From positions 1 through 6,136 of the forward strand of contig CALBJL010000028.1 of assembly GCA_937893485.1 (NCBI GenBank): 6,136 nucleotides of DNA. The letters run 5' to 3'. The translations under genes were made by a program, and so were the position numbers. This document shows positions 1-5,986 of this stretch, piece by piece. The stretch is from an uncultured bacterium (GTDB lineage: Bacteria; Bacillota; Clostridia; Lachnospirales; Lachnospiraceae). Positions within the stretch are counted from its first letter, which is position 1. Each line of letters begins with the position of its first letter. Below the pieces are notes generated by a model, which worked only from the letters and a program-made list of their open reading frames with translations, was not told the DNA's origin and made no database searches.

Positions 1-597
1 GATATGAGCTCGATCAATGATCCGGAGCAGTTGACCGGCAGCTCGCGTATCTATGCGAATGCAAAGCCGGGAATTATCATGGATGCATTTTCTATGGCGG
101 GTGAATCCAATCTGGTATTTATCATCAATGAGCTGGACAAGGCAGCAGCCGGAAAAGGAAACGGCAATCCGGCGGATGTGCTGCTGACGCTGTTAGATAA
201 CCTCGGATTTACGGATAATTATATGGAATGTATGATCCCGACGTTTGGTGTGTATCCGATTGCGACGGCGAATGATAAATCACAGATCAGCGCGCCGCTC
301 ATGTCGCGGTTTGCGGTGATTGACATTCCCGATTACACATCGGAGGAAAAGAAGATTATCTTTTCACGGTTCTCACTGCCGAAGGTCTTGCGGCGGATGA
401 GCCTGCGTGAAGACGAGTGTATTATGACGGATGAGGCGTTGGAGGCGGTCGTTGCGCGCTATGCGGATACAAGCGGTATCCGTGATCTGGAGCAGGCGGC
501 AGAACATATTGCAGCCAATGCGTTGTACCGGATTGAAGTAGGGCATGTAGCGTGTGTGACATTTGATGCACAAATGGTAAGAGAGCTGCTTGATTAG
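1..597 (+). CDS. Lon-type AAA+ ATPase, C-terminal part, no peptidase domain (5' end outside window)
   Basis: The frame is open to the left edge, so the start and Walker A loop lie upstream. Numbering from the Met codon at base 4, the visible part aligns by eye with the second half of the Lon ATPase module. It shows a pore-loop-like stretch (YANAKPG, 17-23), a Walker B-like stretch (VFIINELDK, 38-46), sensor 1 (ATAN, Asn90), a probable arginine finger (PLMSR, Arg102) and sensor 2 (SGIRDLEQ, Arg160). The last residues (VTFDAQMVRELLD) match the end of the Lon lid domain. A true Lon would continue with about 200 residues of S16 serine-lysine peptidase, but here a TAG stop follows at once. It is therefore probably an ATP-driven remodelling or unfolding protein rather than a protease. 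Walker B has Asn42 (AAT, 127-129) where Lon has Asp; the catalytic Glu43 is kept. Family is confident; the cellular role is unknown. Confidence 0.85.
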   Translation, partial: DMSSINDPEQLTGSSRIYANAKPGIIMDAFSMAGESNLVFIINELDKAAAGKGNGNPADVLLTLLDNLGFTDNYMECMIPTFGVYPIATANDKSQISAPLMSRFAVIDIPDYTSEEKKIIFSRFSLPKVLRRMSLREDECIMTDEALEAVVARYADTSGIRDLEQAAEHIAANALYRIEVGHVACVTFDAQMVRELLD

Positions 598-606
598 CAG
601 CTCTCT
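580..606. terminator. 11-bp perfect hairpin over the AAA+ stop codon
   Basis: Bases 580-590 pair perfectly with 596-606 around a 5-base loop (TGATT) that carries most of the last sense codon and the first base of the TAG stop. No T-run follows on the plus strand, so it is not a textbook intrinsic terminator alone. It may act with the hairpin ten bases downstream, or protect the 3' end of either convergent transcript. Confidence 0.45.
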
Positions 607-615
607 GTAACTGTA

Positions 616-639
616 AAAAGATCGGTGTACGGATCTTTT
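616..639. terminator. bidirectional A/T-flanked hairpin between convergent genes
   Basis: AAAAGATC (616-623) pairs perfectly with GATCTTTT (632-639) around an 8-base loop. Because the stem starts with four A and ends with four T, it reads as a short hairpin ending in a U-tract on both strands. It lies between the stop codons of the AAA+ gene (+) and the DUF4321 gene (-), as expected for a shared terminator. The stem is AT-rich, so it is probably not very strong. Confidence 0.5.
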
Positions 640-656
640 GATGGCTGGATAAATGG

Positions 657-917
657 CTAGATAAACCGATAGATCAGGATGGCGAGAATGATGCCGAGGA
701 TCGTGGCGATGCTAAAGTGGATCGTCAATCCAAAGGTCAGTGTCAATACTGCCAGATCGAGCACAAGTGGGCTGGTCAGTCCGAATGTCTTGCCGTAGTT
801 GAGCCATGACAATGCGCCGGAGGAGGCAAGATTGCCGATAAAACTGCCGAGCACAGCGCCGATCAATACGAGCATGATAAGCACCCATGTACTCTTTGAA
901 GCGATACCTTTACTCAT
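657..917 (-). CDS. DUF4321 family small membrane protein
   Basis: This encodes an 86-residue protein with two hydrophobic segments, about residues 11-33 and 54-84. Between them is the family-like stretch YGKTFGLTSPLVLDL (41-55), followed by LTFGLTIHFS (60-69). The order (short N-terminus, helix with small residues, FGL..PL.LDL motif, second helix) fits DUF4321, a small Firmicutes family without assigned function. Length is typical. The ATG at 915-917 is supported by a strong ribosome binding site (AAAGGAGT on the minus strand, 925-932) seven bases upstream. The gene is monocistronic as far as the window shows: convergent with the AAA+ gene and divergent from azlC. It probably sits in the cytoplasmic membrane. 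No catalytic motif is visible, so no function is proposed. Confidence 0.8.
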   Translation of the reverse strand: MSKGIASKSTWVLIMLVLIGAVLGSFIGNLASSGALSWLNYGKTFGLTSPLVLDLAVLTLTFGLTIHFSIATILGIILAILIYRFI

Positions 918-934
918 ATGTAATACTCCTTTGA

Positions 935-965
935 ACAGATAGTTGGCATAAAAACCACTATCTGT
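935..965. promoter_or_regulatory. 9-bp inverted repeat upstream of the DUF4321 gene
   Basis: ACAGATAGT (935-943) and ACTATCTGT (957-965) are perfect inverted copies 13 bases apart. GG (945-946) and CC (955-956) can add two more pairs with one bulged T. It lies just upstream of the DUF4321 ribosome binding site in the spacer shared with azlC. It could be an operator for a dimeric repressor, or a leader hairpin in the minus-strand mRNA next to the ribosome binding site. I do not recognise the motif. Confidence 0.45.
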
Positions 966-970
966 AGTTT

Positions 971-1000
971 AACATAACAAAAAGGCACAAACAACAGGAA
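971..1000 (-). promoter_or_regulatory. possible extended -10 promoter for the DUF4321 gene
   Basis: Read on the minus strand, TGTTATGTT (979-971) is an extended -10 element: TG, one base, then TATGTT, which matches TATAAT at 4 of 6. TTCCTG (1000-995) stands 18 bp upstream as a poor -35. Transcription would begin near 964, inside the 9-bp inverted repeat, which would suit an operator. The assignment is weak because the -35 matches only half the consensus. Confidence 0.3.
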
Positions 1001-1032
1001 AAGTGGAATCGCTCGGAAATGGGATGCATACC

Positions 1033-1037
1033 AGGGG
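1033..1037 (+). promoter_or_regulatory. ribosome binding site that fixes the azlC start
   Basis: AGGGG stands eight bases before ATG 1046. The in-frame upstream ATG at 1019 has no comparable site and would add a nine-residue tail (MGCIPGDKK) not expected in AzlC. I therefore take 1046 as the start. Confidence 0.65.
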
Positions 1038-1045
1038 ATAAAAAG

Positions 1046-1774
1046 ATGGAACAAAATTTTAGCAAAGGGATCCGTGACGGCATACCGATCTGTCTCGGCT
1101 ATCTGTCCGTGTCTTTTACATTTGGACTGCTGGGGGTCGGCATGGGACTGTCATGGTGGCAGGCGACCGTGATTTCGCTGACGAATGTGACCTCGGCAGG
1201 TCAGTTTGCGGGGCTGTCCCTCATGATGGAGGGCGGTGCGCTGGTCGAGATGGCGATCGCGCAGTTTTTTATCAATCTGCGGTATCTGCTCATGTCGATT
1301 TCGCTGACGCAGAAAGTCGATGACAGGTTTCGCGGAATCGCACGGTGGATTCTGGCGATGTGTGTTACGGATGAGATATTTGCCGTGGCGATGTCGCAGG
1401 AAAAGCCGGTCAGCAGACGTTATTTTGCGGGACTGGCGCTCGCGCCGTATCTGGGCTGGGGCTTTGGCACGCTGGCGGGCGCGCTGCTCGGAGAGATCGT
1501 GCCGGCACAGGTGGCAGAGATTTTCGGAATTGCGATCTACGGCATGTTTTTGGCGATTATCATTCCGAAAGCGCGTGACAGCCGTCCGGTACTGGAGGTC
1601 GTATTGCTGGCAGCGGGCTTGAGCTGTGTGATTCACTATGTGCCGTTTATCAGCCTGTCGAGTGGCATGTCTGTCACCCTGTGTGCGGTGGCAGCGGCAG
1701 CATACGGCGCATGGAGGCATCCGCTGACGGTGGATGAAAGTGGCGCGGATGGTGAGGAGGTGTCCCATGCTTAG
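1046..1774 (+). CDS. azlC: AzlC family branched-chain amino acid exporter, large subunit
   Basis: This 242-residue polytopic membrane protein works with AzlD to export branched-chain amino acids; in Bacillus subtilis, azlCD mutants are known through resistance to the leucine analogue 4-azaleucine. Family features visible are the N-terminal GIRDGIPICLGYLSVSFTFG (8-27), SLTNVTSAGQFAGLSLM (44-60), NLRYLLMSISLTQK (77-90) and TDEIFAVAMSQ (108-118). Hydrophobic helices then alternate up to about residue 222, ending in a short acidic, polar tail. Length is normal. It overlaps azlD by 8 nt and has the azlD ribosome binding site inside its 3' end, so the two are co-translated. No clear promoter is seen in the 128-bp spacer, and no azlB/Lrp-type regulator is in the window. 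Substrate is inferred from family. Confidence 0.92.
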   Translation: MEQNFSKGIRDGIPICLGYLSVSFTFGLLGVGMGLSWWQATVISLTNVTSAGQFAGLSLMMEGGALVEMAIAQFFINLRYLLMSISLTQKVDDRFRGIARWILAMCVTDEIFAVAMSQEKPVSRRYFAGLALAPYLGWGFGTLAGALLGEIVPAQVAEIFGIAIYGMFLAIIIPKARDSRPVLEVVLLAAGLSCVIHYVPFISLSSGMSVTLCAVAAAAYGAWRHPLTVDESGADGEEVSHA

Positions 1775-2078
1775 TCTGTCGATGTATATAAAATATGTGG
1801 CAGTGATGGCAGTTGTTACCTATTTATTACGTGCGCTGCCGTTTGTATTAGTCAAAAAAAAGATTACAAATATCTATATCCGGTCATTCTTGGAGTATAT
1901 CCCGTATGGCGTGCTGGCGGCGATGACATTTCCGGCAGTATTTACGTCTGCGGGCGCTCTGATCCCGTCGTTAGCGGGAATGACGGTAGCATTGATCCTA
2001 GCCTATCGCCGAAAAGGACTGCTCACGGTGGCGATCGGGGCTGTGGTAGCAGCTGCGATTCTGACGATTGTTATATAA
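1767..2078 (+). CDS. azlD: AzlD family branched-chain amino acid exporter, small subunit
   Basis: This 103-residue membrane protein is the small partner of AzlC. It has about three to four hydrophobic segments (roughly 7-29, 42-63, 66-80 and 85-103). The family motifs TYLLRALPFVL (18-28) and SFLEYIPYGVLAAMTFPAVF (40-59) are clear. The ATG at 1767 is chosen because a strong GAGGAGG (1754-1760) sits six bases upstream. An in-frame ATG at 1734 lies deeper in azlC and lacks such a site. The start overlaps the end of azlC by 8 nt (ATGCTTAG), a usual sign of translational coupling and equimolar production. No obvious terminator hairpin follows the TAA stop; the transcript may end somewhere in the 191-bp spacer that follows. 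Confidence 0.92.
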   Translation: MLSLSMYIKYVAVMAVVTYLLRALPFVLVKKKITNIYIRSFLEYIPYGVLAAMTFPAVFTSAGALIPSLAGMTVALILAYRRKGLLTVAIGAVVAAAILTIVI

Positions 2079-2155
2079 TTCCAATTACCGTGAAAGTGAT
2101 CCGGCATGGCAGAAGCAGGCTGTAATATTAGAGAAAAACCGGTAAAAATAGGAAG

Positions 2156-2184
2156 TTGACATGCTTTTTTGCGTTCGTTATAAT
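2156..2184 (+). promoter_or_regulatory. perfect consensus SigA promoter of the OPT operon
   Basis: TTGACA (2156-2161), a 17-bp spacer and TATAAT (2179-2184) match the vegetative promoter consensus at all twelve positions with optimal spacing. The bases just upstream (about 2132-2150) are A-rich and could act as an UP element. Transcription should start near 2190-2192, leaving a leader of about 80 bases before the transporter start. Confidence 0.9.
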
Positions 2185-2211
2185 GTGAAAACACGATCTT
2201 TCGTTTTTGAT

Positions 2212-2229
2212 CTTCAATGTTGCTTGAAG
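2212..2229 (+). promoter_or_regulatory. leader hairpin or operator in the OPT 5' UTR
   Basis: CTTCAA (2212-2217) and TTGAAG (2224-2229) form a perfect 6-bp inverted repeat around TGTTGC, about 20 bases after the expected transcription start. GATCTT also occurs twice just before it (2195-2200 and 2209-2214). It may be a repressor site or a 5' mRNA hairpin. It is too short to be a known riboswitch, and I do not recognise a regulator motif. Confidence 0.35.
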
Positions 2230-2254
2230 TGAATAATGTATGATAAAAATGCAA

Positions 2255-2259
2255 AGGGG
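2255..2259 (+). promoter_or_regulatory. ribosome binding site that fixes the OPT start
   Basis: AGGGG lies ten bases before ATG 2270. In-frame ATGs at 2240 and 2249 would add ten or seven residues but would place this site inside the coding region, and the sequence before 2240 offers only a weak GAAGTGA. The protein from 2270 starts with a short polar stretch and then the conserved OPT N-terminus. Confidence 0.6.
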
Positions 2260-2269
2260 ATTAGATAGC

Positions 2270-4168
2270 ATGTCTAACAAAAATGAATTTAAGCCGTACA
2301 TCCCTGCGGATAAGGTATTACCCGAGCTGACGGTTGTATCAGTCGTGCTCGGCATTCTTCTTGCAGTGCTGTTTGGCGGCGCAAATGCGTATCTGGGATT
2401 ACGTGTCGGCATGACCGTATCCGCGTCTATTCCTGCAGCAGTTATTTCCATGGGCGTGATCCGCGTCATTTTACGTCGTGATTCTATTCTGGAAAATAAT
2501 ATTGTGCAGACGATCGGTTCTGCCGGTGAGTCTGTGGCAGCAGGAGCAATTTTTACGTTACCCGCGATCTTCATGTGGGCGGATGAGGGAGGTGTCTCTT
2601 ACCCTTCGCTGGCGGAGATTGCGTTAATTACACTGGTCGGTGGTATCCTCGGAGTTTTATTTATGATTCCGCTGCGTTCCGCACTGATCGTAAAAGAGCA
2701 TGGTACACTGCCTTATCCCGAGGGAACGGCATGTGCTGAGGTACTGCTCGCCGGAGAGTCCGGTGGGGCAAAGGCAGGCACGGTGTTCGCGGGACTTGGT
2801 ATCTCGGCTGTGTACAAGTTTTTTGCTGATGGTCTGAAAGCGTTTCCGAGTGAGGTCGCTTTCCAGATCAAATCATATAAGGGTTCGGGAATCGGAGTAG
2901 ATACACTGCCAGCGCTGCTCGGTGTCGGCTATATCTGCGGACCGAAGATTTCTTCTTATCTGCTGGCAGGTGGTACGGTGGCATGGTTTGCACTGATGCC
3001 GCTTATCGCGCTGTTTGGCGGTGATGCGGTGATGTTCCCCGGAACAGACCCGATCTCTACCTTTAGTCCGGATGCGATCTGGAGCACGTATATCCGTTAT
3101 ATCGGCGCCGGTGCGGTTGCCTGTGGCGGTATTTTGAGCCTGATCAAGTCCCTGCCGATGATTATCCGCACATTCTGTGATGCGATGAAGAGTCTGAAGG
3201 GCAGCAGAAGTACAGATAACAGCCGTACCGCACAGGATCTGGGCATGAACATCGTGCTTATCGGAATCGGTATTGTGGCGATCGCTATGTGGCTCATTCC
3301 GTCGATTCCGGTAACGCTGACCGGAGCGATTATTATTGTGATCTGCGGATTTTTCTTTGCGACCGTATCTTCCCGCATGGTAGGTATTGTCGGCAGCTCG
3401 AACAATCCGGTGTCCGGTATGGCGATCGCAACACTGTTGATTTCCACGATGCTGCTGAAAGCCAGCGGAATGGTCGGATATACCGGTATGGTGTCCGCGA
3501 TCGCGATCGGTACGGTGATCTGTATCGTTGCAGCCGTAGCAGGTGATACCTCACAGGATTTAAAGACCGGCTACATCATTGGCGCGACTCCGAAAAAGCA
3601 GCAGATCGGCGAGTTGATCGGTGTCGTTGTATCCGCACTTGCCATCGGTGGTATTTTATATCTGTTTAATAATGCATGGAGCTATGGTACTTCCGCAGAG
3701 CTTCCTGCACCGCAGGCAACCCTGATGAAGATGGTTGTGGAGGGCGTTATGGGCGGCAATCTGCCGTGGAACCTCGTATTTGTAGGTGTCGGTATTGCGA
3801 TCGTAGTAGAGATCCTCGGTATTCCGGTGCTTCCGTTTGCCGTTGGTCTGTATCTGCCGATCTATCTGAGCACACCGATGATGGTCGGAGGTCTGGTTCG
3901 CTGGTTCTTTGAGCGCAAGGGCGGTCACAAGGAAGGCATTGACCGTGGAATCCTGTATTCTTCCGGTCTGATCGCCGGAGAAGGGCTGGTGGGTATTCTG
4001 CTGGCAGTATTTGCAGTCATCAAGGCGGGGGAGAGATCTGTCGGTGATATTCTCGGAACATGTCTGCCGTTCAGGTTCGGAAACTGGGGCGGACTGGTTA
4101 TTTTTGCAGCGTTGACCGCTACTTTAGTTATAGTTGTAAGGAGTGCTCATGGCAAAGAAAAAAGCTGA
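2270..4168 (+). CDS. OPT family oligopeptide transporter
   Basis: This 632-residue polytopic membrane protein belongs to the bacterial branch of the OPT family, secondary transporters that take up oligopeptides (eukaryotic relatives also move metal chelates). Conserved OPT stretches are in order: LFGGANAYLGLRVGMTVSAS (34-53), NIVQTIGSAGESVAAGAIF (77-95), LPYPEGTACAEVL (147-159), SSRMVGIVGSSNNPVSGMAI (367-386), AGDTSQDLKTGYIIGATPKK (424-443) and LGIPVLPFAVGLYLPIYLST (516-535). The first cytoplasmic-like charged region is short; a second charged loop lies around 306-325. Length fits the family, with no sign of damage. It is the first gene of an operon under a consensus promoter and overlaps the PqqD-like gene by 20 nt. 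By eye it uses GGG glycine codons much less than its neighbours, which with the promoter suggests high expression. The substrate is inferred from family and from the downstream dipeptidase. Confidence 0.93.
   Translation: MSNKNEFKPYIPADKVLPELTVVSVVLGILLAVLFGGANAYLGLRVGMTVSASIPAAVISMGVIRVILRRDSILENNIVQTIGSAGESVAAGAIFTLPAIFMWADEGGVSYPSLAEIALITLVGGILGVLFMIPLRSALIVKEHGTLPYPEGTACAEVLLAGESGGAKAGTVFAGLGISAVYKFFADGLKAFPSEVAFQIKSYKGSGIGVDTLPALLGVGYICGPKISSYLLAGGTVAWFALMPLIALFGGDAVMFPGTDPISTFSPDAIWSTYIRYIGAGAVACGGILSLIKSLPMIIRTFCDAMKSLKGSRSTDNSRTAQDLGMNIVLIGIGIVAIAMWLIPSIPVTLTGAIIIVICGFFFATVSSRMVGIVGSSNNPVSGMAIATLLISTMLLKASGMVGYTGMVSAIAIGTVICIVAAVAGDTSQDLKTGYIIGATPKKQQIGELIGVVVSALAIGGILYLFNNAWSYGTSAELPAPQATLMKMVVEGVMGGNLPWNLVFVGVGIAIVVEILGIPVLPFAVGLYLPIYLSTPMMVGGLVRWFFERKGGHKEGIDRGILYSSGLIAGEGLVGILLAVFAVIKAGERSVGDILGTCLPFRFGNWGGLVIFAALTATLVIVVRSAHGKEKS
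4138..4143 (+). promoter_or_regulatory. ribosome binding site that fixes the PqqD-like start inside the OPT gene
   Basis: AAGGAG is five bases before ATG 4149 and lies within the last codons of the transporter gene. An in-frame GTG at 4143 overlaps this site and so cannot use it, which makes 4149 the better start. Confidence 0.75.
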
Positions 4169-4499
4169 TAATTTTCTGGATTATATTCCGAAACACAATT
4201 CACTTTACGAATACCGCACGAATGAAAAAGGCATGATAGAGGTTGGGATGATCAACCGTGGGCTGTTCAACCGGATCGCACAGGTTTTGTTCAGGCATCC
4301 GAGGATCAGCTGGATCGAGCTGGAAGGCATGGGGTCATTTATCTGGAATCAGATCGATGGGAAACGAAGTGTCTATGAGATTGGAAAGTCAGTCAGGGAA
4401 ACATATGGGCAGGAGGCAGAGCCGCTCTATGAGCGTCTGTGCACGTATATCAAAACGTTGCATAATTCCTGCTTTATCGTGTATACAAATAAACAATAG
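4149..4499 (+). CDS. PqqD-like small protein (RRE-type peptide-binding fold)
   Basis: This 116-residue soluble protein resembles the PqqD family. PqqD proteins fold as a small winged-helix domain, also called the RiPP recognition element, that binds precursor peptides and presents them to radical SAM or other enzymes. The family core is at the C-terminal half: LEGMGSFIWNQIDGKRSVYE (58-77) followed by IGKSVRETYGQEAEPLYERL (78-97) and a terminal helix-strand (98-113). The N-terminal part (1-57) includes the stretch MINRGLFNRIAQVLFRHPRIS (34-54), which I recall from Clostridial members. The gene overlaps the OPT gene by 20 nt, so translation is probably coupled, and precedes the dipeptidase by 32 nt. 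No precursor peptide or radical SAM gene is in the window, so a role in RiPP synthesis is not supported here. A role in peptide hand-off or regulation of uptake is inference. Confidence 0.8.
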   Translation: MAKKKADNFLDYIPKHNSLYEYRTNEKGMIEVGMINRGLFNRIAQVLFRHPRISWIELEGMGSFIWNQIDGKRSVYEIGKSVRETYGQEAEPLYERLCTYIKTLHNSCFIVYTNKQ

Positions 4500-4531
4500 C
4501 AGAAACAATCAATCAGAAAGAAGGAATCATC

Positions 4532-5986
4532 ATGCGCGTATTGGAACAATTAGAGCCGAAAAAGGTATTCCGTTATTTTGAGGATATCTGTAGTATTCCA
4601 CACCCTTCCTACAAGGAAAAAAAGATCAGTGATTATCTGGTGAATTTTGCAAAGGAGCATGGGTTGGAGCATTATCAGGATGATCTGTACAATGTCATCA
4701 TGATCGCGCCCGCGACGGCAGGCTACGAAAATGAGGAGCCGGTCATCATTCAGGGGCATATGGATATGGTGTGTGAAAAAGAGCCGGGTGTGGACATTGA
4801 TTTTGAAAATGACGGTCTGCGGCTCATGATTGAGGGTGACTATGTTACTGCGCAGGGCACAACGCTCGGCGGAGATGACGGAATCGCGGTCGCATACGCG
4901 CTGGCGATTCTTGATTCGCCGGAAATCGCACATCCGAGGCTGGAGGTCGTGATTACCGTATCCGAGGAAGTCGGCATGGAGGGCGCTTCCGGCATTGATT
5001 TGTCGATGCTGCAGGGGTACAAGCTGCTCAATATCGATTCAGAGGAAGAGGGCGTGATGACGGTCAGTTGTGCGGGTGGCAACAGCAGTATTTGTCATTT
5101 GCCGGTTGCTTATGAACAGGCAGACGGCGTACAGCTCCATGTGGCAGTGAAGGGCTTGAAGGGCGGACATTCCGGTGTCGAGATCGACAAGGGCAGGGCG
5201 AATGCGAACCTTGTAATCGGACGGCTGCTACTTATGCTGGAGCGCAAAGGGCATACTTTCGGCATCGCGGCACTCGGCGGTGGGGCAAAACAGAATGCGA
5301 TCCCGCGCGAGGCGGAGGTAAGTCTTGTATGTGCCGCAGAGACAAAGGATGCATTGTCAGCAACGCTCACGGAGACGATGACAGAGCTGCAGCATGAGTA
5401 TGCGGTGACTGATCCGGATCTGTGTATGGAGCTGTCGGAGGAGCCGGTCAGCGGTGTTCCGGTGCTGACACAGCAGAGCGCACGGGCGGTATCGCTGCTC
5501 GTCAACAATCTGCCGTCAGGCGTGCAGGCGATGAGCGCCAATATTGAAGGACTGGTGGAGACTTCCCTGAATATGGGTATTATGGAGCTCGATGAGAAGG
5601 AGCTGCATCTGGAGTTTGCGGTGCGAAGCTCGGTCATCAGTGCGCGTGACAGCCTCACCGAACGCATCAGACAGATGGTAGAGTATGTCGGCGGTACGGT
5701 AGATGTGACCGGAATCTATCCGGCATGGGAGTATAAGCAGGATTCCGTGCTACGGGAGGATGCCGTCCGCATCTATGAGAAGATGTACGGCAAGGAGCCG
5801 GCTGTGGAGGCGATTCATGCGGGCTTAGAGTGCGGGATCCTCGCCGGAAAGATCAGGGATCTCGATGGAATCTCCATCGGACCGGATATGATCGGGATAC
5901 ACACCTTCGAGGAAAAGCTGTCGATCCCGTCTACGCGGCGGGTGTATGAGTATGTGCTGGAGCTGCTGAAATGCAAACATAACTAA
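4532..5986 (+). CDS. pepD: aminoacyl-histidine dipeptidase (PepD type, M20C zinc peptidase)
   Basis: This cytoplasmic, probably di-zinc enzyme cleaves dipeptides, classically Xaa-His such as carnosine, though the family is broad. All expected ligands are present in order: His76 in QGHMDMV, Asp115 in TTLGGDDG, Glu146 in VSEEVGMEGA, Asp169 in NIDSEE and His457 in GIHTFEE. Asp78 and Glu145 stand at the catalytic positions. The spacing between these residues equals that of characterised PepD enzymes as I remember them. The inserted dimerisation ('lid') domain spans roughly 190-390 and includes GLKGGHSGVEIDKGRANAN (208-226), and GLECGILAGK (431-440) is also conserved. The length of 484 residues is normal. 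ATG 4532 follows AAGGAA (4521-4526) by five bases. It is the last gene of the OPT operon, where it would hydrolyse imported peptides. No good terminator hairpin follows within the window. Confidence 0.93.
   Translation: MRVLEQLEPKKVFRYFEDICSIPHPSYKEKKISDYLVNFAKEHGLEHYQDDLYNVIMIAPATAGYENEEPVIIQGHMDMVCEKEPGVDIDFENDGLRLMIEGDYVTAQGTTLGGDDGIAVAYALAILDSPEIAHPRLEVVITVSEEVGMEGASGIDLSMLQGYKLLNIDSEEEGVMTVSCAGGNSSICHLPVAYEQADGVQLHVAVKGLKGGHSGVEIDKGRANANLVIGRLLLMLERKGHTFGIAALGGGAKQNAIPREAEVSLVCAAETKDALSATLTETMTELQHEYAVTDPDLCMELSEEPVSGVPVLTQQSARAVSLLVNNLPSGVQAMSANIEGLVETSLNMGIMELDEKELHLEFAVRSSVISARDSLTERIRQMVEYVGGTVDVTGIYPAWEYKQDSVLREDAVRIYEKMYGKEPAVEAIHAGLECGILAGKIRDLDGISIGPDMIGIHTFEEKLSIPSTRRVYEYVLELLKCKHN

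Noticed and set aside
943..970. Possible plus-strand promoter for azlC (TTGGCA at 943, TAGTTT at 965).
   Set aside because: The -35 is good, but the -10 matches only three of six bases and better -10 candidates are too far away, so it was not annotated.
1151..1768. A 205-codon open frame on the minus strand opposite azlC.
   Set aside because: It is antisense to a clear AzlC gene, rich in Arg, His and Gln, lacks hydrophobic order or any family motif, and results from codon bias in azlC.
2085..2145. TTACCG and CGGTAA as arms of a terminator after azlD.
   Set aside because: The 6-base arms are about 50 bases apart with no T-run after them, so the pairing is not convincing as a terminator.
1253..3504. 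Four copies of the palindrome GCGATCGC (1253, 3278, 3422, 3497), the HIP1 element of cyanobacteria.
   Set aside because: All lie in membrane genes where Ala-Ile runs use GCG and ATC codons, the gene content is Clostridial, and none is intergenic; codon use explains them.
4143..4148. GTG start for the PqqD-like gene two codons upstream.
   Set aside because: It overlaps the AAGGAG ribosome binding site that serves ATG 4149, so it cannot be the main start.
4149..4499. Evidence for a RiPP biosynthetic cluster around the PqqD-like gene.
   Set aside because: No radical SAM enzyme, precursor peptide or dedicated exporter is present in the window; neighbours are general peptide uptake and hydrolysis genes.
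5110..5667. A 185-codon open frame on the minus strand opposite pepD.
   Set aside because: It is Ser-rich and low-complexity, mirrors the codon pattern of the intact M20 peptidase and shows no domain.
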